This document shows positions 18,620 through 27,973 of a DNA stretch of 64,000 nucleotides, one piece after another (position 1 is the first letter of the stretch; the number at the start of each line of letters is the position of its first letter). The notes under the pieces were generated by a model. That model was given only the letters and a program-made list of their open reading frames with translations. It was not told the origin of the DNA and searched no databases. The position numbers and the translations under genes are program-made. The stretch is from Aquicoccus sp. G2-2 (GTDB lineage Bacteria; Pseudomonadota; Alphaproteobacteria; Rhodobacterales; Rhodobacteraceae), in the NCBI RefSeq assembly GCF_034555965.1, contig NZ_JAYDCK010000003.1, positions 3,038,001 through 3,102,000 on the forward strand, written 5' to 3'.

Positions 18620-19647
18620 TGCACCACTCCTTCGCGGGGGCGTCGCGTCAACCTCTGCCTCAGTCTCGGCGCGCCAAGCAGCAACGCAAAGAGGGCAGTC
18701 AGCACCAGCGCCAGCCCGGCAGGCCAGAAATAGAGGCTGACGGTGGGGCGCACATAAAGCGGCTCACCACTCACCGGTTCCAGCGCATCAATCGCCCGGT
18801 AAACTTTGGCCAGCCCTTTTACATCGGTTGCGCGGAAATACTTGCCGCCGGTTGTCTGCGCGATTTTTTCGAGCGTGGGTTCATCAAGGTCTTGCGACGG
18901 GTTGACGATACGTTGCCCGAAAGCGGTGTTGACCCGCATCGCATTGGCCCCCACGCCGATGGTGTAAATCCGAATGCCCAACTTTTTGGCGAGTTTTGCC
19001 GCCTCAAGCGGTTGCATGACGCCCGCATTGTTGGCGCCGTCGGTAAGAAGGATCAGCACGCGCCCGCCCTTGGGCCGGTCCTTCAATCGTTTGACTGCCA
19101 CCGCGATGGCATCGCCGATGGCTGTTTGCTGCCCGGTCAACCCGACCTGAGCTTCATCTAGAAGGGCGCGCACGGCGCGGCGGTCAAACGTCAACGGCGC
19201 TTGCAGATAGGCGCGGTTGGAAAACAGGATCAGGCCGACCCGGTCCCCCTTGCGCCGCGCGATGAAGGCATCCGCCGCCTCCTTGACCACGCCAAGCCGG
19301 GTGGACGCGCGGCCATTCACCGCGAAATCCTCGCGCCCCATGGAGCCAGAGAGGTCAATCGCCATCATCACGTCGCGGCCTTGCGCAGGCAGCGGCATTT
19401 GCGGGCCGACCAATGCCGGACGGGCCAGCGCGGTGACCAGCAAGAGCCAGATCACCGACGCCAGCACCATCCGCCAGAGGCTGCGCCGCCGATGCCCGCC
19501 GCCACCCGCGCTGGAGGACGCGAGTGCGGCAAAGAAGGGCACATGAAGCGCGCCTTCCGTACCGGGTGCGGCGGGAGGGACGAGGCGGCGCAGGAGGTAA
19601 GGCAGGGGGAATAAAATGAATACGAATGGCCAGAGGAAGGTTATCAT
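18616..19647 (-). CDS. BatA-like VWA domain membrane protein
   Basis: Membrane-anchored von Willebrand A protein of 343 residues. Two N-terminal helices flank the BatA N-terminal region. An intact MIDAS motif DLSGS sits at residues 98-102, and LLTDGANNAG completes the metal site; a C-terminal helix pair follows. The frame extends upstream, but ATG at 19647 has GAGGAGGC nearby and overlaps the end of the DUF4381 gene by four bases. With the degenerate BatB partner, this is the only VWA protein of the operon that should bind a divalent metal. Confidence 0.9.
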   Translation of the reverse strand: MITFLWPFVFILFPLPYLLRRLVPPAAPGTEGALHVPFFAALASSSAGGGGHRRRSLWRMVLASVIWLLLVTALARPALVGPQMPLPAQGRDVMMAIDLSGSMGREDFAVNGRASTRLGVVKEAADAFIARRKGDRVGLILFSNRAYLQAPLTFDRRAVRALLDEAQVGLTGQQTAIGDAIAVAVKRLKDRPKGGRVLILLTDGANNAGVMQPLEAAKLAKKLGIRIYTIGVGANAMRVNTAFGQRIVNPSQDLDEPTLEKIAQTTGGKYFRATDVKGLAKVYRAIDALEPVSGEPLYVRPTVSLYFWPAGLALVLTALFALLLGAPRLRQRLTRRPREGVVQ

Positions 19648-20156
19648 GCGTGCCTCCTCAGCCAGTGTTCTGCCGCAGAAATAAGTTGATCCACCGGGGG
19701 CGCATCGGGGCTGTTTGCCGGTGCGGCATAGGGTGCCTCGGCGATATAGTGGGCAAGCTCGGGTGCCATGCCAGCCTTGCCATCTGCAAGAAACGCGGCC
19801 CAACCCGCCCCGGAGAGATAGGACACAGCGCGCCCATCGCGGCTGAGCGCGACCCGGCGCAGCAAAACGCCGATTTCGGTTGCCAATTGCGGCGGTGTCA
19901 CCTCTGCTTCATGGGCGCGCAGGGTTTTCAATTCGTCCAATGCTGCCACACGCAGGCTTTGCCGCCGCCCTCCCCGCCAGATTACCAGTGCGAGTGCTAT
20001 CAGGCAGAGTATGATCAGCAGCAGCCACCAGCCCGGTGCCACCGGCCACCACGAAACGGGGGTGGGCAGGTGAATATCGTGCAGCTTGGCGAGTTCGGCC
20101 TGCATCTGGGGGGTGAGCTGGGGGGAGTTGCTGCCATCATGCAACCTTCCGGCCAA
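19644..20156 (-). CDS. DUF4381 membrane protein of Bat operon
   Basis: Protein of 170 residues with one membrane helix (WWLLLIILCLIALALVIW) after the family signature LAKLHDIHLPTPVSWWPVAPGWW, and a soluble tail with VGLLRR-type helices (EIGVLLRRVALSR, LSGAGWAAFLAD). This matches DUF4381, regularly found between DUF58 and the VWA genes. The likely start is TTG at 20156, which has AAGG just upstream and overlaps the DUF58 gene by 20 bp; an in-frame ATG at 20105 lacks a ribosome site. The function is unknown beyond membership in the complex. Confidence 0.83.
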   Translation of the reverse strand: MAGRLHDGSNSPQLTPQMQAELAKLHDIHLPTPVSWWPVAPGWWLLLIILCLIALALVIWRGGRRQSLRVAALDELKTLRAHEAEVTPPQLATEIGVLLRRVALSRDGRAVSYLSGAGWAAFLADGKAGMAPELAHYIAEAPYAAPANSPDAPPVDQLISAAEHWLRRHA

Positions 20157-21087
20157 GCCGGGCCTTGCGGCTGACTTGCCCGATGTCGGGATGGAGTAGC
20201 GTTTTCGGGTCGTCCGGAGTGGTGATGGTGTGGAACGCCATCCCCCGCCGTCGCGCTGCGCGGGCTACCCGTGCCTGCCGTTCCGCAAAGCTGAGCGCAT
20301 AGGAATCGAGTGCCCTGCGGCCCAACCCGGCCACGCGCACAGCACGTTCGCCATCGGTCAGCCGACCGCCCGCAGGTGGCAAGACGGCGTCGAGCGGATC
20401 ACTGACAAAGATATTGGTCACATGGGTATGCAGGCCGAGGCGGCGCAGTTCTTTATCCGTCGTGTCGTCGTAATCGGCATAATCACTGATTACGAAAACC
20501 AGCGTGCCGGGGCGGCAGGTGCGGCGTGTGCGGTGCAGCGCGTTGGAAAGCGTGGGCGGGGTGGCGGGTTCGGTGCCGGGTGCGGTGCCAATCTCGACGA
20601 TCCTTTCGAGAAAGCTCAGCAAGCCGCGCCTTGTGCGTGTGGGCGCGACATAGACCAGCTCTGACGGGGCGAGGATAAAGCCGCCGATGCTGTCCCCGCC
20701 ATCATGCCCGACCCAAGCCAGCATGGCAGCAATCTCGGCGGCGAGATGTGCCTTGAACCGCACCCTTGTGCCGAACCGCATCATCGGGCGCAGATCAAGC
20801 AGGAGATGTACCGGGCGGTCGCGCTCTTCGTGAAACTGCTTGGTATGAACCGTGCCGGTGCGTGCGGTCACCCGCCAGTCAATCGCGCGCACGTCGTCGC
20901 CGGGCTGATAGCTGCGCGATTCATCGAATTCCATGCCGCGCCCACGGAAGACCGAGCGGTTCGCGCCCCATTGATGGGTTGTTACCCGGCCCCCCGGCGC
21001 AAAGCCCGTGTTCTTGCGCGCGGGCCGCGCACGGATCAGTTCTGGCAGGGTGGCGTGGATGCCCTGCAAGTTGCCTGCTTGGGTCAT
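20137..21087 (-). CDS. DUF58 domain protein
   Basis: Cytoplasmic protein of 316 residues with the DUF58 signature GRGMEFDESRSYQPGDDVRAIDWRVTAR and a VWA-like fold continuing (VHLLLDLRPMMRFGT, TLVFVISDYADYDD). In the family it works with the MoxR ATPase as a substrate-handling partner. It starts 13 bp after the MoxR stop, behind GGTGGAG, and is overlapped by the DUF4381 gene, so the operon is tightly coupled. Confidence 0.93.
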   Translation of the reverse strand: MTQAGNLQGIHATLPELIRARPARKNTGFAPGGRVTTHQWGANRSVFRGRGMEFDESRSYQPGDDVRAIDWRVTARTGTVHTKQFHEERDRPVHLLLDLRPMMRFGTRVRFKAHLAAEIAAMLAWVGHDGGDSIGGFILAPSELVYVAPTRTRRGLLSFLERIVEIGTAPGTEPATPPTLSNALHRTRRTCRPGTLVFVISDYADYDDTTDKELRRLGLHTHVTNIFVSDPLDAVLPPAGGRLTDGERAVRVAGLGRRALDSYALSFAERQARVARAARRRGMAFHTITTPDDPKTLLHPDIGQVSRKARLGRKVA

Positions 21088-21100
21088 TGCTCCACCCCGC

Positions 21101-22090
21101 TCAGTTCACCGGCACGCGCTCAACCAGTGCCTTGATGAAATCATCTGTGGTGACACCATCCGCCTCCGCCTCGAAGCTCAGAATGATGCGGTGGCGCAGA
21201 ACGTCATGGATCACCGCCTGCACATCCGTGGGGGTGGCGAAATCCGAACCACGCATCCAGGCGTGAACCCGTGCCGCGCGGTCAAGTGCGATGGTGCCGC
21301 GCGGGCTGGCCCCGTAAGACAGCATATCCGAAAGGTCGGTGCCGTAAGTTTCCGGTGTACGCGTCGCCTGAACAAGCTGAATGGTGTATTCGGTCAGCGC
21401 ATCCGAGACATGCGTGCGCTGCGCCGCCTGCCGGGCTGCAAGGATTTGGCTTTGTGAGATACTTCGCATTGCGGCTGCTGGTGCGCCGCTGGCCTCTCCG
21501 CGCACTATATCAAGGATTGCACGCTCTGCCTCTGCCGCGGGATAGCCGACCTTCACATGCAAAAAGAACCGGTCAAGCTGCGCTTCGGGGAGTGGATAGG
21601 TGCCTTCCTGTTCAATCGGGTTTTGCGTCGCCAGCACGATGAAAAGCTCAGGCAGTGCATAGGTTTTGGCGCCCACGGTAATTTGCCGTTCCGCCATCGC
21701 TTCCAAAAGTGCCGATTGCACCTTGGCGGGCGCGCGGTTGACCTCATCCGCGAGAATCAGGTTGTGAAAAAGCGGTCCTTTTTGAAAATCGAAGCTGCCG
21801 GTTTCCGGGCGGTAAATATCCGTCCCGGTCAAATCGCTGGGCAACAGGTCCGGGGTGAATTGTATGCGTTTTGCATCGCAATTGATGATGTTCGAAAGCT
21901 CGACAACCGCCTTGGTTTTTGCCAGTCCCGGCGCCCCTTCAAGCAACACGTGCCCACCGGCGAAAAGCGCCAGCAACAGCCGGTCGATGAAATGTGGCTG
22001 GCCGACAATGCGGGCGCCGAGATGCGTTCTGAGATAGGCGCAAACCTCCTGCTCGGGGTTGCGCGCTTCAAGCGGGGCGGCATTGGTCAT
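21101..22090 (-). CDS. MoxR-family AAA+ ATPase
   Basis: First gene of the Bat operon, 329 residues. Walker A is GAPGLAKTK, Walker B LILADEVNRAP, sensor 1 LATQNPIEQEGTYPLPEAQLDRF, and the arginine finger region follows. The ATPase probably remodels or inserts cofactors into a client via the DUF58 and VWA partners. AAAAGGAACC precedes the ATG. The operon order MoxR, DUF58, DUF4381, BatA, BatB/C, BatD is complete. Confidence 0.95.
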   Translation of the reverse strand: MTNAAPLEARNPEQEVCAYLRTHLGARIVGQPHFIDRLLLALFAGGHVLLEGAPGLAKTKAVVELSNIINCDAKRIQFTPDLLPSDLTGTDIYRPETGSFDFQKGPLFHNLILADEVNRAPAKVQSALLEAMAERQITVGAKTYALPELFIVLATQNPIEQEGTYPLPEAQLDRFFLHVKVGYPAAEAERAILDIVRGEASGAPAAAMRSISQSQILAARQAAQRTHVSDALTEYTIQLVQATRTPETYGTDLSDMLSYGASPRGTIALDRAARVHAWMRGSDFATPTDVQAVIHDVLRHRIILSFEAEADGVTTDDFIKALVERVPVN

Positions 22091-22171
22091 CTCGGAAGGT
22101 TCCTTTTGCTATCCGGGCGGCCCGTGAGCGGTGACGCATGAATGAGTTGATGCAAGGCGGTGTTCAGGGAA

Positions 22172-22198
22172 ACGGGCGGCCAATATGCGGCCGCCCGT
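22172..22198 (-). terminator. strong hairpin after YfdX gene
   Basis: A perfect 10-bp stem ACGGGCGGCC / GGCCGCCCGT with a seven-base loop lies 15 bp past the yfdX-like stop; on the minus strand it is followed by TTTCCC. It also separates the Bat operon from this gene. Confidence 0.7.
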
Positions 22199-22212
22199 CT
22201 GCTGGTTCGGGA

Positions 22213-22956
22213 TCAGAAGACCCCTTTTGCCGGATAGCCTTGCTTGGGCAGGGTGTCGGGCGTGTAGGAAACGACCTGAACCAGTTTCTCGACCGTTTTC
22301 AGCTTGAGATTGGCGTCATAGAATTTGCCCGCGTTGATATCGCTGAGCACGGCTTGAAGATCGGTAATCGTCTGCTTGACGGGGACCACCATGGCGGAGA
22401 TGTCGATATCCACCTCACCATTGATCAGGGCCGCGGCGGCTCCTGCCTTGTCGCCTTTCTTCATGGCTTCCTGCGCGTCCTTCACCGGCTTCTTGTGTGC
22501 ATCGGTGAAAACGAAGTTTTCCGCCACATCGAACGACGTATCGAGCGGCACAGCAAGCTCGGACGGCTGCGCATTGGCGGCTTGCGTTGTGCTGCTGTCG
22601 GCGGCGGTTGTCTTGTCGGCGGTCTTGGTGTCAGTCTTGGCCGTTTTCGGAGCGACCTTGATCAGATATTTCGCCATGTCTCCGGTGAAGGCGTCGCGCG
22701 CGCTTTGCACAAGCTTCTTGGCGGCGTCGGTCTGCCCGTCATAGAGCGCCAGCCGTGCCTGATGCACCGAGGCAAACGCCGCCATGGCGTCGATCGAGGC
22801 GCGCAACATCTCGGGGGATTTCTTGGCCTGCGCCTGCGTGGCGTTGTCTGCCGCCTTGGCTGCCGCGTTTGAATCAGCCCAAGCCAACCCGGCCATCGGT
22901 GCCAATGCAAGCGAAGATGCCGCTGCCAGAAGGGTGATTTTGCTTATCTGTTTCAT
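22213..22956 (-). CDS. YfdX family periplasmic protein
   Basis: Exported protein of 247 residues with a signal peptide (SSLALAPMAGLAWADS). The mature part is almost all helical and Ala/Lys/Asp-rich, with an N-terminal helix set (SVHQARLALYDGQTDAAKKLV), a Thr/Ala/Lys linker (about residues 105-130), and the YfdX C-terminal pattern VPVKQTITDLQAVLSDINAGKFYDANLKLK. YfdX of enterobacteria is an acid-stress-associated periplasmic protein; the role here is inferred only from the fold. A strong AAAGGAGA site precedes the ATG. It lies downstream of a kinase, regulator and PRC-barrel gene on the same strand. Confidence 0.8.
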   Translation of the reverse strand: MKQISKITLLAAASSLALAPMAGLAWADSNAAAKAADNATQAQAKKSPEMLRASIDAMAAFASVHQARLALYDGQTDAAKKLVQSARDAFTGDMAKYLIKVAPKTAKTDTKTADKTTAADSSTTQAANAQPSELAVPLDTSFDVAENFVFTDAHKKPVKDAQEAMKKGDKAGAAAALINGEVDIDISAMVVPVKQTITDLQAVLSDINAGKFYDANLKLKTVEKLVQVVSYTPDTLPKQGYPAKGVF

Positions 22957-23124
22957 GTCTTGGTCTCCTTTCGGTTCCGCTCTTTTCGTCTTGGAAAAAA
23001 CAGATAGGAGGCCGACTTGTCAGGTGCCTGTAGCAAAGTTCAAAAATATGACAGGTTTGCGGGCTGTGCCGCAGGGCTTCCGGGTGCTCATCGCGCGGAG
23101 CAAAGGCCGAAGGCCGCCGCGCGG

Positions 23125-24504
23125 CTATTTAGCCACCGCCCCGCGAACCGTTTCCGCCTGTGGCGCGGGAAACAGCACGCCAACGCCAAGCCCCGGATTG
23201 AGGTTGTGCAGCTGCAGCTCGGCGCCGTGGCGTTCGGCAATCGCCTTGACCAGCGCAAGGCCAAGGCCGCTGCCTTCGCTGGCGCGCGCACTGTCGACCC
23301 GCACGAACGCATCGGTGATATGTGCCCGCTCGGACTCCGGCACGCCGGGGCCGTTGTCGATGACCTCAAGACAGGGGCGCGGCCCCTCCATCCGGGCTGT
23401 CATGCGAATATCGGTGCCGGGTGGACAATGTTGAATCGCATTCTGCACCAGATTGGCCAGCATCAGCCGGATCATCTTTCCGTCGCCGGTCAGGGTAACG
23501 CCGGGGGCGGTGTCCAACGTGATGCTCTGGCCCTTGGCCTCTCCTGCCGGGGTCAGCATGTCGGCAACATCGGCCAGCGCCTCGCTTGCATCGACCGGCG
23601 TAAACTCCGCTCGTGCGCCGCCGCCTTGAATACGGGCGATACGCAAAATCGTGTCGAACACACCATTGAGCCGGTCCAGTTCGGCCAAGGCCGCGTCGAT
23701 ATGGTCTTGTGCATCGCCCTTGGCCGTTTGCGCCTGTTGCAGCGCAACAAAGGCATGGGTGAGCGGCGTTTTGAGGTCATGCGCAATCGCGGCGGCAGAG
23801 GTTTGCATCCCTTGCATCAACCGGGCCAGCCGATCAAGGTGATGGTTCATCTGTTCGGAGATCCTGTCAATCTGATCGTCTTTGAAGGACACCGGCAGAC
23901 GCGCCTTCGAATCGCCCTCTGCCACCTGAGCAAGGGTTTCTTCCATGACCTGCAATTTGCCCAGCGTGGACCAACTCCCTATTGCTCCGATCAGCAGAAT
24001 GCCTGCCGCCACCAAAGCGCCGGAAATCGCCAGCACCCGGATCATAGATTCAATCGCCGTATGCACCAGATCAAGCCGCCGCCCGACAACGATAGTCAAT
24101 TCGTCAATTCTGACCGCATTAAGATAAAGCGACGTGTCATGGGCCGCCAGACCAGCGCCCCGTATCTGCACCTGCTGCCAGCCCAGCATCGCGGGCGCAA
24201 TTGGGAGATCACCCGCCAGCCGCGCGCCGGAATGATCGAAAAGCGTGGCCGTGCGGTGCGATGGGACGCTGTGGCGTGCCAGCATATCAATACTGTGAAT
24301 CAGCCCGGCACGCCCTTCTGTCTGATAAATCTGCCGGAAAAGCTCAATCTCTTCGGTAATCTGGTTGTCGTATTGCGCGGTAAGCCGCTGCTGCACAGTC
24401 AACACCAACCCGGTGCCGATTCCGGCCAGCACCAACAGAAATAGCCCTGCGGAGAGTGCTGCTACCCGAAGCGGCGTGCCGGAAAGAATATCAGCGCGGC
24501 GCAT
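23125..24504 (-). CDS. sensor histidine kinase
   Basis: Membrane kinase of 459 residues. A first helix (residues ~14-36), periplasmic sensor region (~37-150) and second helix (~155-178) are followed by HAMP, then the dimerisation domain with phospho-acceptor His242 in AIAHDLKTPL, and the ATPase boxes NLVQNAIQH, DNGPGVPE and GSGLGLALVKAIAERHG. The ATG at 24504 overlaps the regulator gene by 14 bp. It should phosphorylate that regulator. The signal is unknown; the adjacent YfdX and PRC-barrel genes suggest envelope or acid stress. Confidence 0.92.
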   Translation of the reverse strand: MRRADILSGTPLRVAALSAGLFLLVLAGIGTGLVLTVQQRLTAQYDNQITEEIELFRQIYQTEGRAGLIHSIDMLARHSVPSHRTATLFDHSGARLAGDLPIAPAMLGWQQVQIRGAGLAAHDTSLYLNAVRIDELTIVVGRRLDLVHTAIESMIRVLAISGALVAAGILLIGAIGSWSTLGKLQVMEETLAQVAEGDSKARLPVSFKDDQIDRISEQMNHHLDRLARLMQGMQTSAAAIAHDLKTPLTHAFVALQQAQTAKGDAQDHIDAALAELDRLNGVFDTILRIARIQGGGARAEFTPVDASEALADVADMLTPAGEAKGQSITLDTAPGVTLTGDGKMIRLMLANLVQNAIQHCPPGTDIRMTARMEGPRPCLEVIDNGPGVPESERAHITDAFVRVDSARASEGSGLGLALVKAIAERHGAELQLHNLNPGLGVGVLFPAPQAETVRGAVAK

Positions 24505-25168
24505 GAAGCGAATAACCCATGTTGCGCATGGTATGGATGAGCGGGGTATCGAACGGTTTGTCGATCTTGGCGCGCAGCCGGCTGACATGGGTTTCCAGAA
24601 CGGATGTGCCGGGATCGAAGTTGAACCCCCATATCCGCTCCAGCAACATCGAGCGCGTCACCACCCGACCGGCATTGTGCATCAGCACTTCCAGCAGGGC
24701 GAATTCCTTGGCATGGAGCGCAATAACCTGCCCTTGCCGTGTGGCTGTCCGGTTGAGCAAGTTAAGGCTTAGATCATGCACGTTCAATTCGGTCTGCTGC
24801 GCGGTCTGCTGCGGTCGCCTTGACAGTGCTTTCACCCGCGCCAGCAGTTCGGAAAGGTGAAACGGCTTGACCATGTAGTCATCGCCGCCCGCAGTCAGCC
24901 CTTCGACACGCTCATCTACATCGCCCAGCGCCGTCAGGAAGATAACCGGCATGGAATTGTTCGCCGCGCGCAGCGCCTTGACCAGAGAAAGCCCGTCCAT
25001 GCCGGGCATCATCCGGTCAACGATGGCAAGATCGGGGTCGTTGTAAAGGCAATAGCTCAGCGCATCGCGCCCGTCCTGCACCCAATCGACGGTATAGCCC
25101 TCCTCGGTCAACCCGCTTTGTACGAATGCGCCGACCTTGGCATCGTCTTCTGCCACGAGGATTTTCAT
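24491..25168 (-). CDS. OmpR-family response regulator
   Basis: Regulator of 225 residues: receiver domain with EDD at 7-9, phosphorylated Asp51 in IVDRMMPGMDG and Lys in MVKPFHLSELL, then a winged-helix output domain (LLEVLMHNAGRVVTRSMLLERIWGF region, VLETHVSRLRAKID). It precedes and overlaps the histidine kinase gene, so the two form a pair. AAGGAGACGG lies before the ATG. Likely targets are the flanking PRC-barrel and YfdX genes, by location only. Confidence 0.93.
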   Translation of the reverse strand: MKILVAEDDAKVGAFVQSGLTEEGYTVDWVQDGRDALSYCLYNDPDLAIVDRMMPGMDGLSLVKALRAANNSMPVIFLTALGDVDERVEGLTAGGDDYMVKPFHLSELLARVKALSRRPQQTAQQTELNVHDLSLNLLNRTATRQGQVIALHAKEFALLEVLMHNAGRVVTRSMLLERIWGFNFDPGTSVLETHVSRLRAKIDKPFDTPLIHTMRNMGYSLHAPR

Positions 25169-25191
25169 TTCCGTCTCCTTGCCGCGCGAGC

Positions 25192-25590
25192 CTAATCCGC
25201 AAGCTGCGCGTCGGACTGATACTGCTTTGCGGTCCGGGCAACCACCAGTTTTAGAGTATGATCATCGACCTGCATATGCGCCTTGGCGACCGGCACGAAA
25301 ACCGATGCAGCGCCATAGCCAAGAAACCCGCTGGTGACGACAACATACCCCGTAAGCGTGCTTTTTGCATCGAAGATCAGATCCTTGACCGTGCCGAGAA
25401 TCTTGTTGTCGCTGGAAAGTACCTTCGCCCCGACCATGCCTGAAGCACGTTGTGTCGGCGGGAAAAACAGGCTCGACGCGGCAGGTTGGATGGCGGAATA
25501 GTCGAAACCCTTGTCGATTGTCGCCGCCAGCGCCGACAATGGCAGGCAGAGCACGGCCAGAACGAGCGGAGTTTTGAATGCATGTGTCAT
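25192..25590 (-). CDS. secreted PRC-barrel domain protein
   Basis: Protein of 132 residues with a cleavable signal peptide (LVLAVLCLPLSALAAT). Residues ~50-115 form a PRC-barrel-like beta domain: MVGAKVLSSDNKILGTVKDLIFDAKS followed by YVVVTSGFLGYGAASVFVPVAKAHM. PRC-barrel proteins of this exported type are often stress-induced; binding partners are unknown. It ends 23 bp before the response-regulator gene and is likely the first gene of that operon. Confidence 0.85.
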   Translation of the reverse strand: MTHAFKTPLVLAVLCLPLSALAATIDKGFDYSAIQPAASSLFFPPTQRASGMVGAKVLSSDNKILGTVKDLIFDAKSTLTGYVVVTSGFLGYGAASVFVPVAKAHMQVDDHTLKLVVARTAKQYQSDAQLAD

Positions 25591-25785
25591 TTCGGGGCCT
25601 TTTTGGGATAAGGAGAAGACAGGCGGACCAACCCCAGCGCGCCAATATTTGCATCGCGGCCCCTCTCTGCAAAGAAGCGCCGCGTAGGATATCTGATGAG
25701 TGATAGCTAGGGAGGCAAGTTTACCTCTGCCTGCGCGTCACCTTACATCGCTGTAAACTTCATCCGCGCATTGTCCGCCGGACGA

Positions 25786-27161
25786 TCACAGAAGCGGCGC
25801 ACCAAGCCGAAGAAGGCTTTCAACGCTGCGGCGGAAAATCCCGCTTTTCTTTGGCCCCTCAAAGCAGTCGCTTTCCAGCGTCTTGCACCAGTCCGCGATC
25901 TTGCGGGCGCTTTGCTTGTCAAAAACAAAAAGCGCGGTTTCAAAGTTGAGCTGCATCGAGCGGATATCGAAATTCGCCGTGCCGACCCATGCGGTATCGT
26001 CGATCACGCCCGCCTTGGCATGGATCATTCCGGGTTGATAGCGCAGCACGGTCACGCCTTCCCGCGCCAGCGCCCTGACATAGACACCGCGCGCGAGATC
26101 GGTGGTCCATTGGTTCGATTTCTCAGGTAAAACAAGGCGGACATCCACGCCACGCCGTGCAGCAGAGAGCAATGCGATGGTCAAGGGCTCGGTCGGGATG
26201 AAATAGGGTGTCACGATTGTCACACGGCGGTGCGCCCGATACAGCGCGCCGGTCAGCCCGTCATGCAGCACATCATGCGAAAATTCAGGGCCAGACGGGA
26301 CAAGCTGTGCCACGTTCGTGCCACCGCGTTCGGGTGAGGCTTTGGCGACCAATCCGGCCGGCCGCCCCTGTCCGCCAGTTGACATGGCCCAATCTGAATT
26401 GAAAAGGGTGCAATAAGTCTCCACCACCGGGCCGGTCACGCGGAAGCTCAGATCGCGCCAGACTGGCCAATCGCGGCTGCCAGAGGTGGAAAGATAGGCA
26501 TCCCCCAGATTGCGCCCCCGGACCAGACAGTGCGCCCGTCGGCAATCGCCACCTTGCGGTGATTGCGCAGGTTGATCCGTTCGGTAAATGGCTTGCGCAA
26601 AAGCGGTGAGTAATAGCGCAGCCTGCCGCCCGCGTCCTGAAAACGGCGAAGCGCCGCTTTCGGCGGATTCAACGTGCCGAACCGATCAAGCGCCAACCGC
26701 ACCGTGATACCCGCCAGTTGCCGTTCGGTCATCGCCTCGATCACGGCGTTGCCGTTGGCATCGTTATCCAGCAGGTAAAAGCAGAAATCCAACCGTTCGC
26801 GCGCTTCTTCGATCAATGCGAACAAGTCGCTCCGCGCTGCTTCGGGGGTTTCATGCAGCGTGAAATGATGTCCTGCGGTCGGTGTGGGCAATCCGTAACC
26901 ACGAAATGGTTGTGCCTCTGGCCGCACGGCGGTGTCGGGCATTTCCGTGTTGAACTGCGGCGGTTTTGTTGATGAGCCGGCCTTCCTTATCCCGACGATC
27001 AAAAACACCGGCAGCGCCAGATAGGGTGCGGCCACCAGAAAAAGCAGCCAAGCCATGATGGATTGCGGTGTCCGCCTGCTTCTGAGCAATACGAAGACGA
27101 ACACCAAGGTCAGGATCACCCCGGCAACCACGCTCAAAGGGGTCAGCAGTGAACCAATCAT
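25786..27161 (-). pseudogene. cardiolipin synthase-like (phospholipase D family), frameshifted
   Basis: Two N-terminal membrane helices (LLTPLSVVAGVILTLVFVFVLL; IMAWLLFLVAAPYLALPVFL) precede a first HKD-type site (RNHRKVAIADGRTVWSGG) and, in another frame, a second site (MIHAKAGVIDDTAWVGTANFDIRS). This is the architecture of cardiolipin synthase or a related PLD phosphatidyltransferase. The frame breaks at a five-base C run (26515-26519 on the plus strand). One extra base there restores VWSGGRNLGDAYLSTSGSR and a protein of about 458 residues. In the first motif Asn replaces the usual first His (RNHRK is the HxK position shifted), which I regard as normal HxK. ATG at 27161 overlaps the stop of the amidotransferase gene. 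Everything else is intact, so sequencing error is plausible. Confidence 0.85.
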
Positions 27162-27973
27162 GCGTTGTCCGCACCCTGCTGATGAAGCAACACCCCATCG
27201 CGCAGCGCCAACACACAGCCTTCCGGCAAGGGCGCCCATCCCTCATCGTTAAGCGGCACACTGGCCAGCAGGATGGTTTCGCGCGGCAGGTCGCGGATAT
27301 GCGCCCCTGGCCCGTGCCAATGTGCTGTCTTTGGTTCGCGCCCGAGGTGGCGAATGGAAAGCCCCGGTGGCTTGGGCGGGGTCAACCCGGTTTCGGTCTC
27401 ATAAATTCGTTTATGGGCGTGTGCGAACAGGGTTTCGCCATCGAAAAACACAAAATTCGCACTTCCAAGCTGCGCCATATCGGCGGAAAACCTGGCGAAG
27501 ATGTGAAACCGCTGCTCTGTCGCCTCTGGTCCGTGCGGCACATCTTCCAACGCGCGCATCAGGATGAGAAAGGCCAACTCTGAATCTGTATCGCCGACGC
27601 AATTTGCGCGTAGATCGCCTGCACGCTCATCCAGCGCGCGCAGCGTGCCGTTATGGGCAAAGTGATGCGCGCGACCTGCATGGACGCGGGTGAACGGGTG
27701 GGTATTGGCCAAGTGCGGCTTCCCGCGTGAAGCGCGCCGGACATGGGCGATCAGGTGGCGGCAGGGGATATCGCGCTCGACGACCATTTTCGCCAGCGGG
27801 CTGTCCGAAGCGGGCGAAGCCTCGCGGAACACATGCGCGTCGCGCTCTTCGGCGAACATCATGCCCCAGCCATCGCGGTTACGGTGGCGCTCTCCGCCTT
27901 CCTGCGCGAAGCGGTCCAGCGTGTAATCCACCACTGCCGGGCGCTCGGCGGTCATCGCAAAAAGCTCGCACAT
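27158..27973 (-). CDS. class II glutamine amidotransferase (YafJ-like)
   Basis: Ntn-type glutaminase of 271 residues. ATG at 27973 places the catalytic Cys at position 2 (MCELFAM); the frame extends further upstream, but that would bury the nucleophile. Further class II motifs: HRNRDGWGMMF, HLIAHVRRASRG, NTHPF, HHFAHNGTL and VGDTDSELAF. No synthetase domain is fused, so the ammonia acceptor is unknown. AAAGG precedes the start. Its stop overlaps the start of the phospholipase D-like gene by four bases, so the two are translationally coupled. Confidence 0.9.
   Translation of the reverse strand: MCELFAMTAERPAVVDYTLDRFAQEGGERHRNRDGWGMMFAEERDAHVFREASPASDSPLAKMVVERDIPCRHLIAHVRRASRGKPHLANTHPFTRVHAGRAHHFAHNGTLRALDERAGDLRANCVGDTDSELAFLILMRALEDVPHGPEATEQRFHIFARFSADMAQLGSANFVFFDGETLFAHAHKRIYETETGLTPPKPPGLSIRHLGREPKTAHWHGPGAHIRDLPRETILLASVPLNDEGWAPLPEGCVLALRDGVLLHQQGADNA

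Noticed and set aside
23017..24444. A 475-codon open frame antisense to the histidine kinase
   Set aside because: Composition is that of a shadow frame in GC-rich coding DNA; the kinase motifs are on the other strand.
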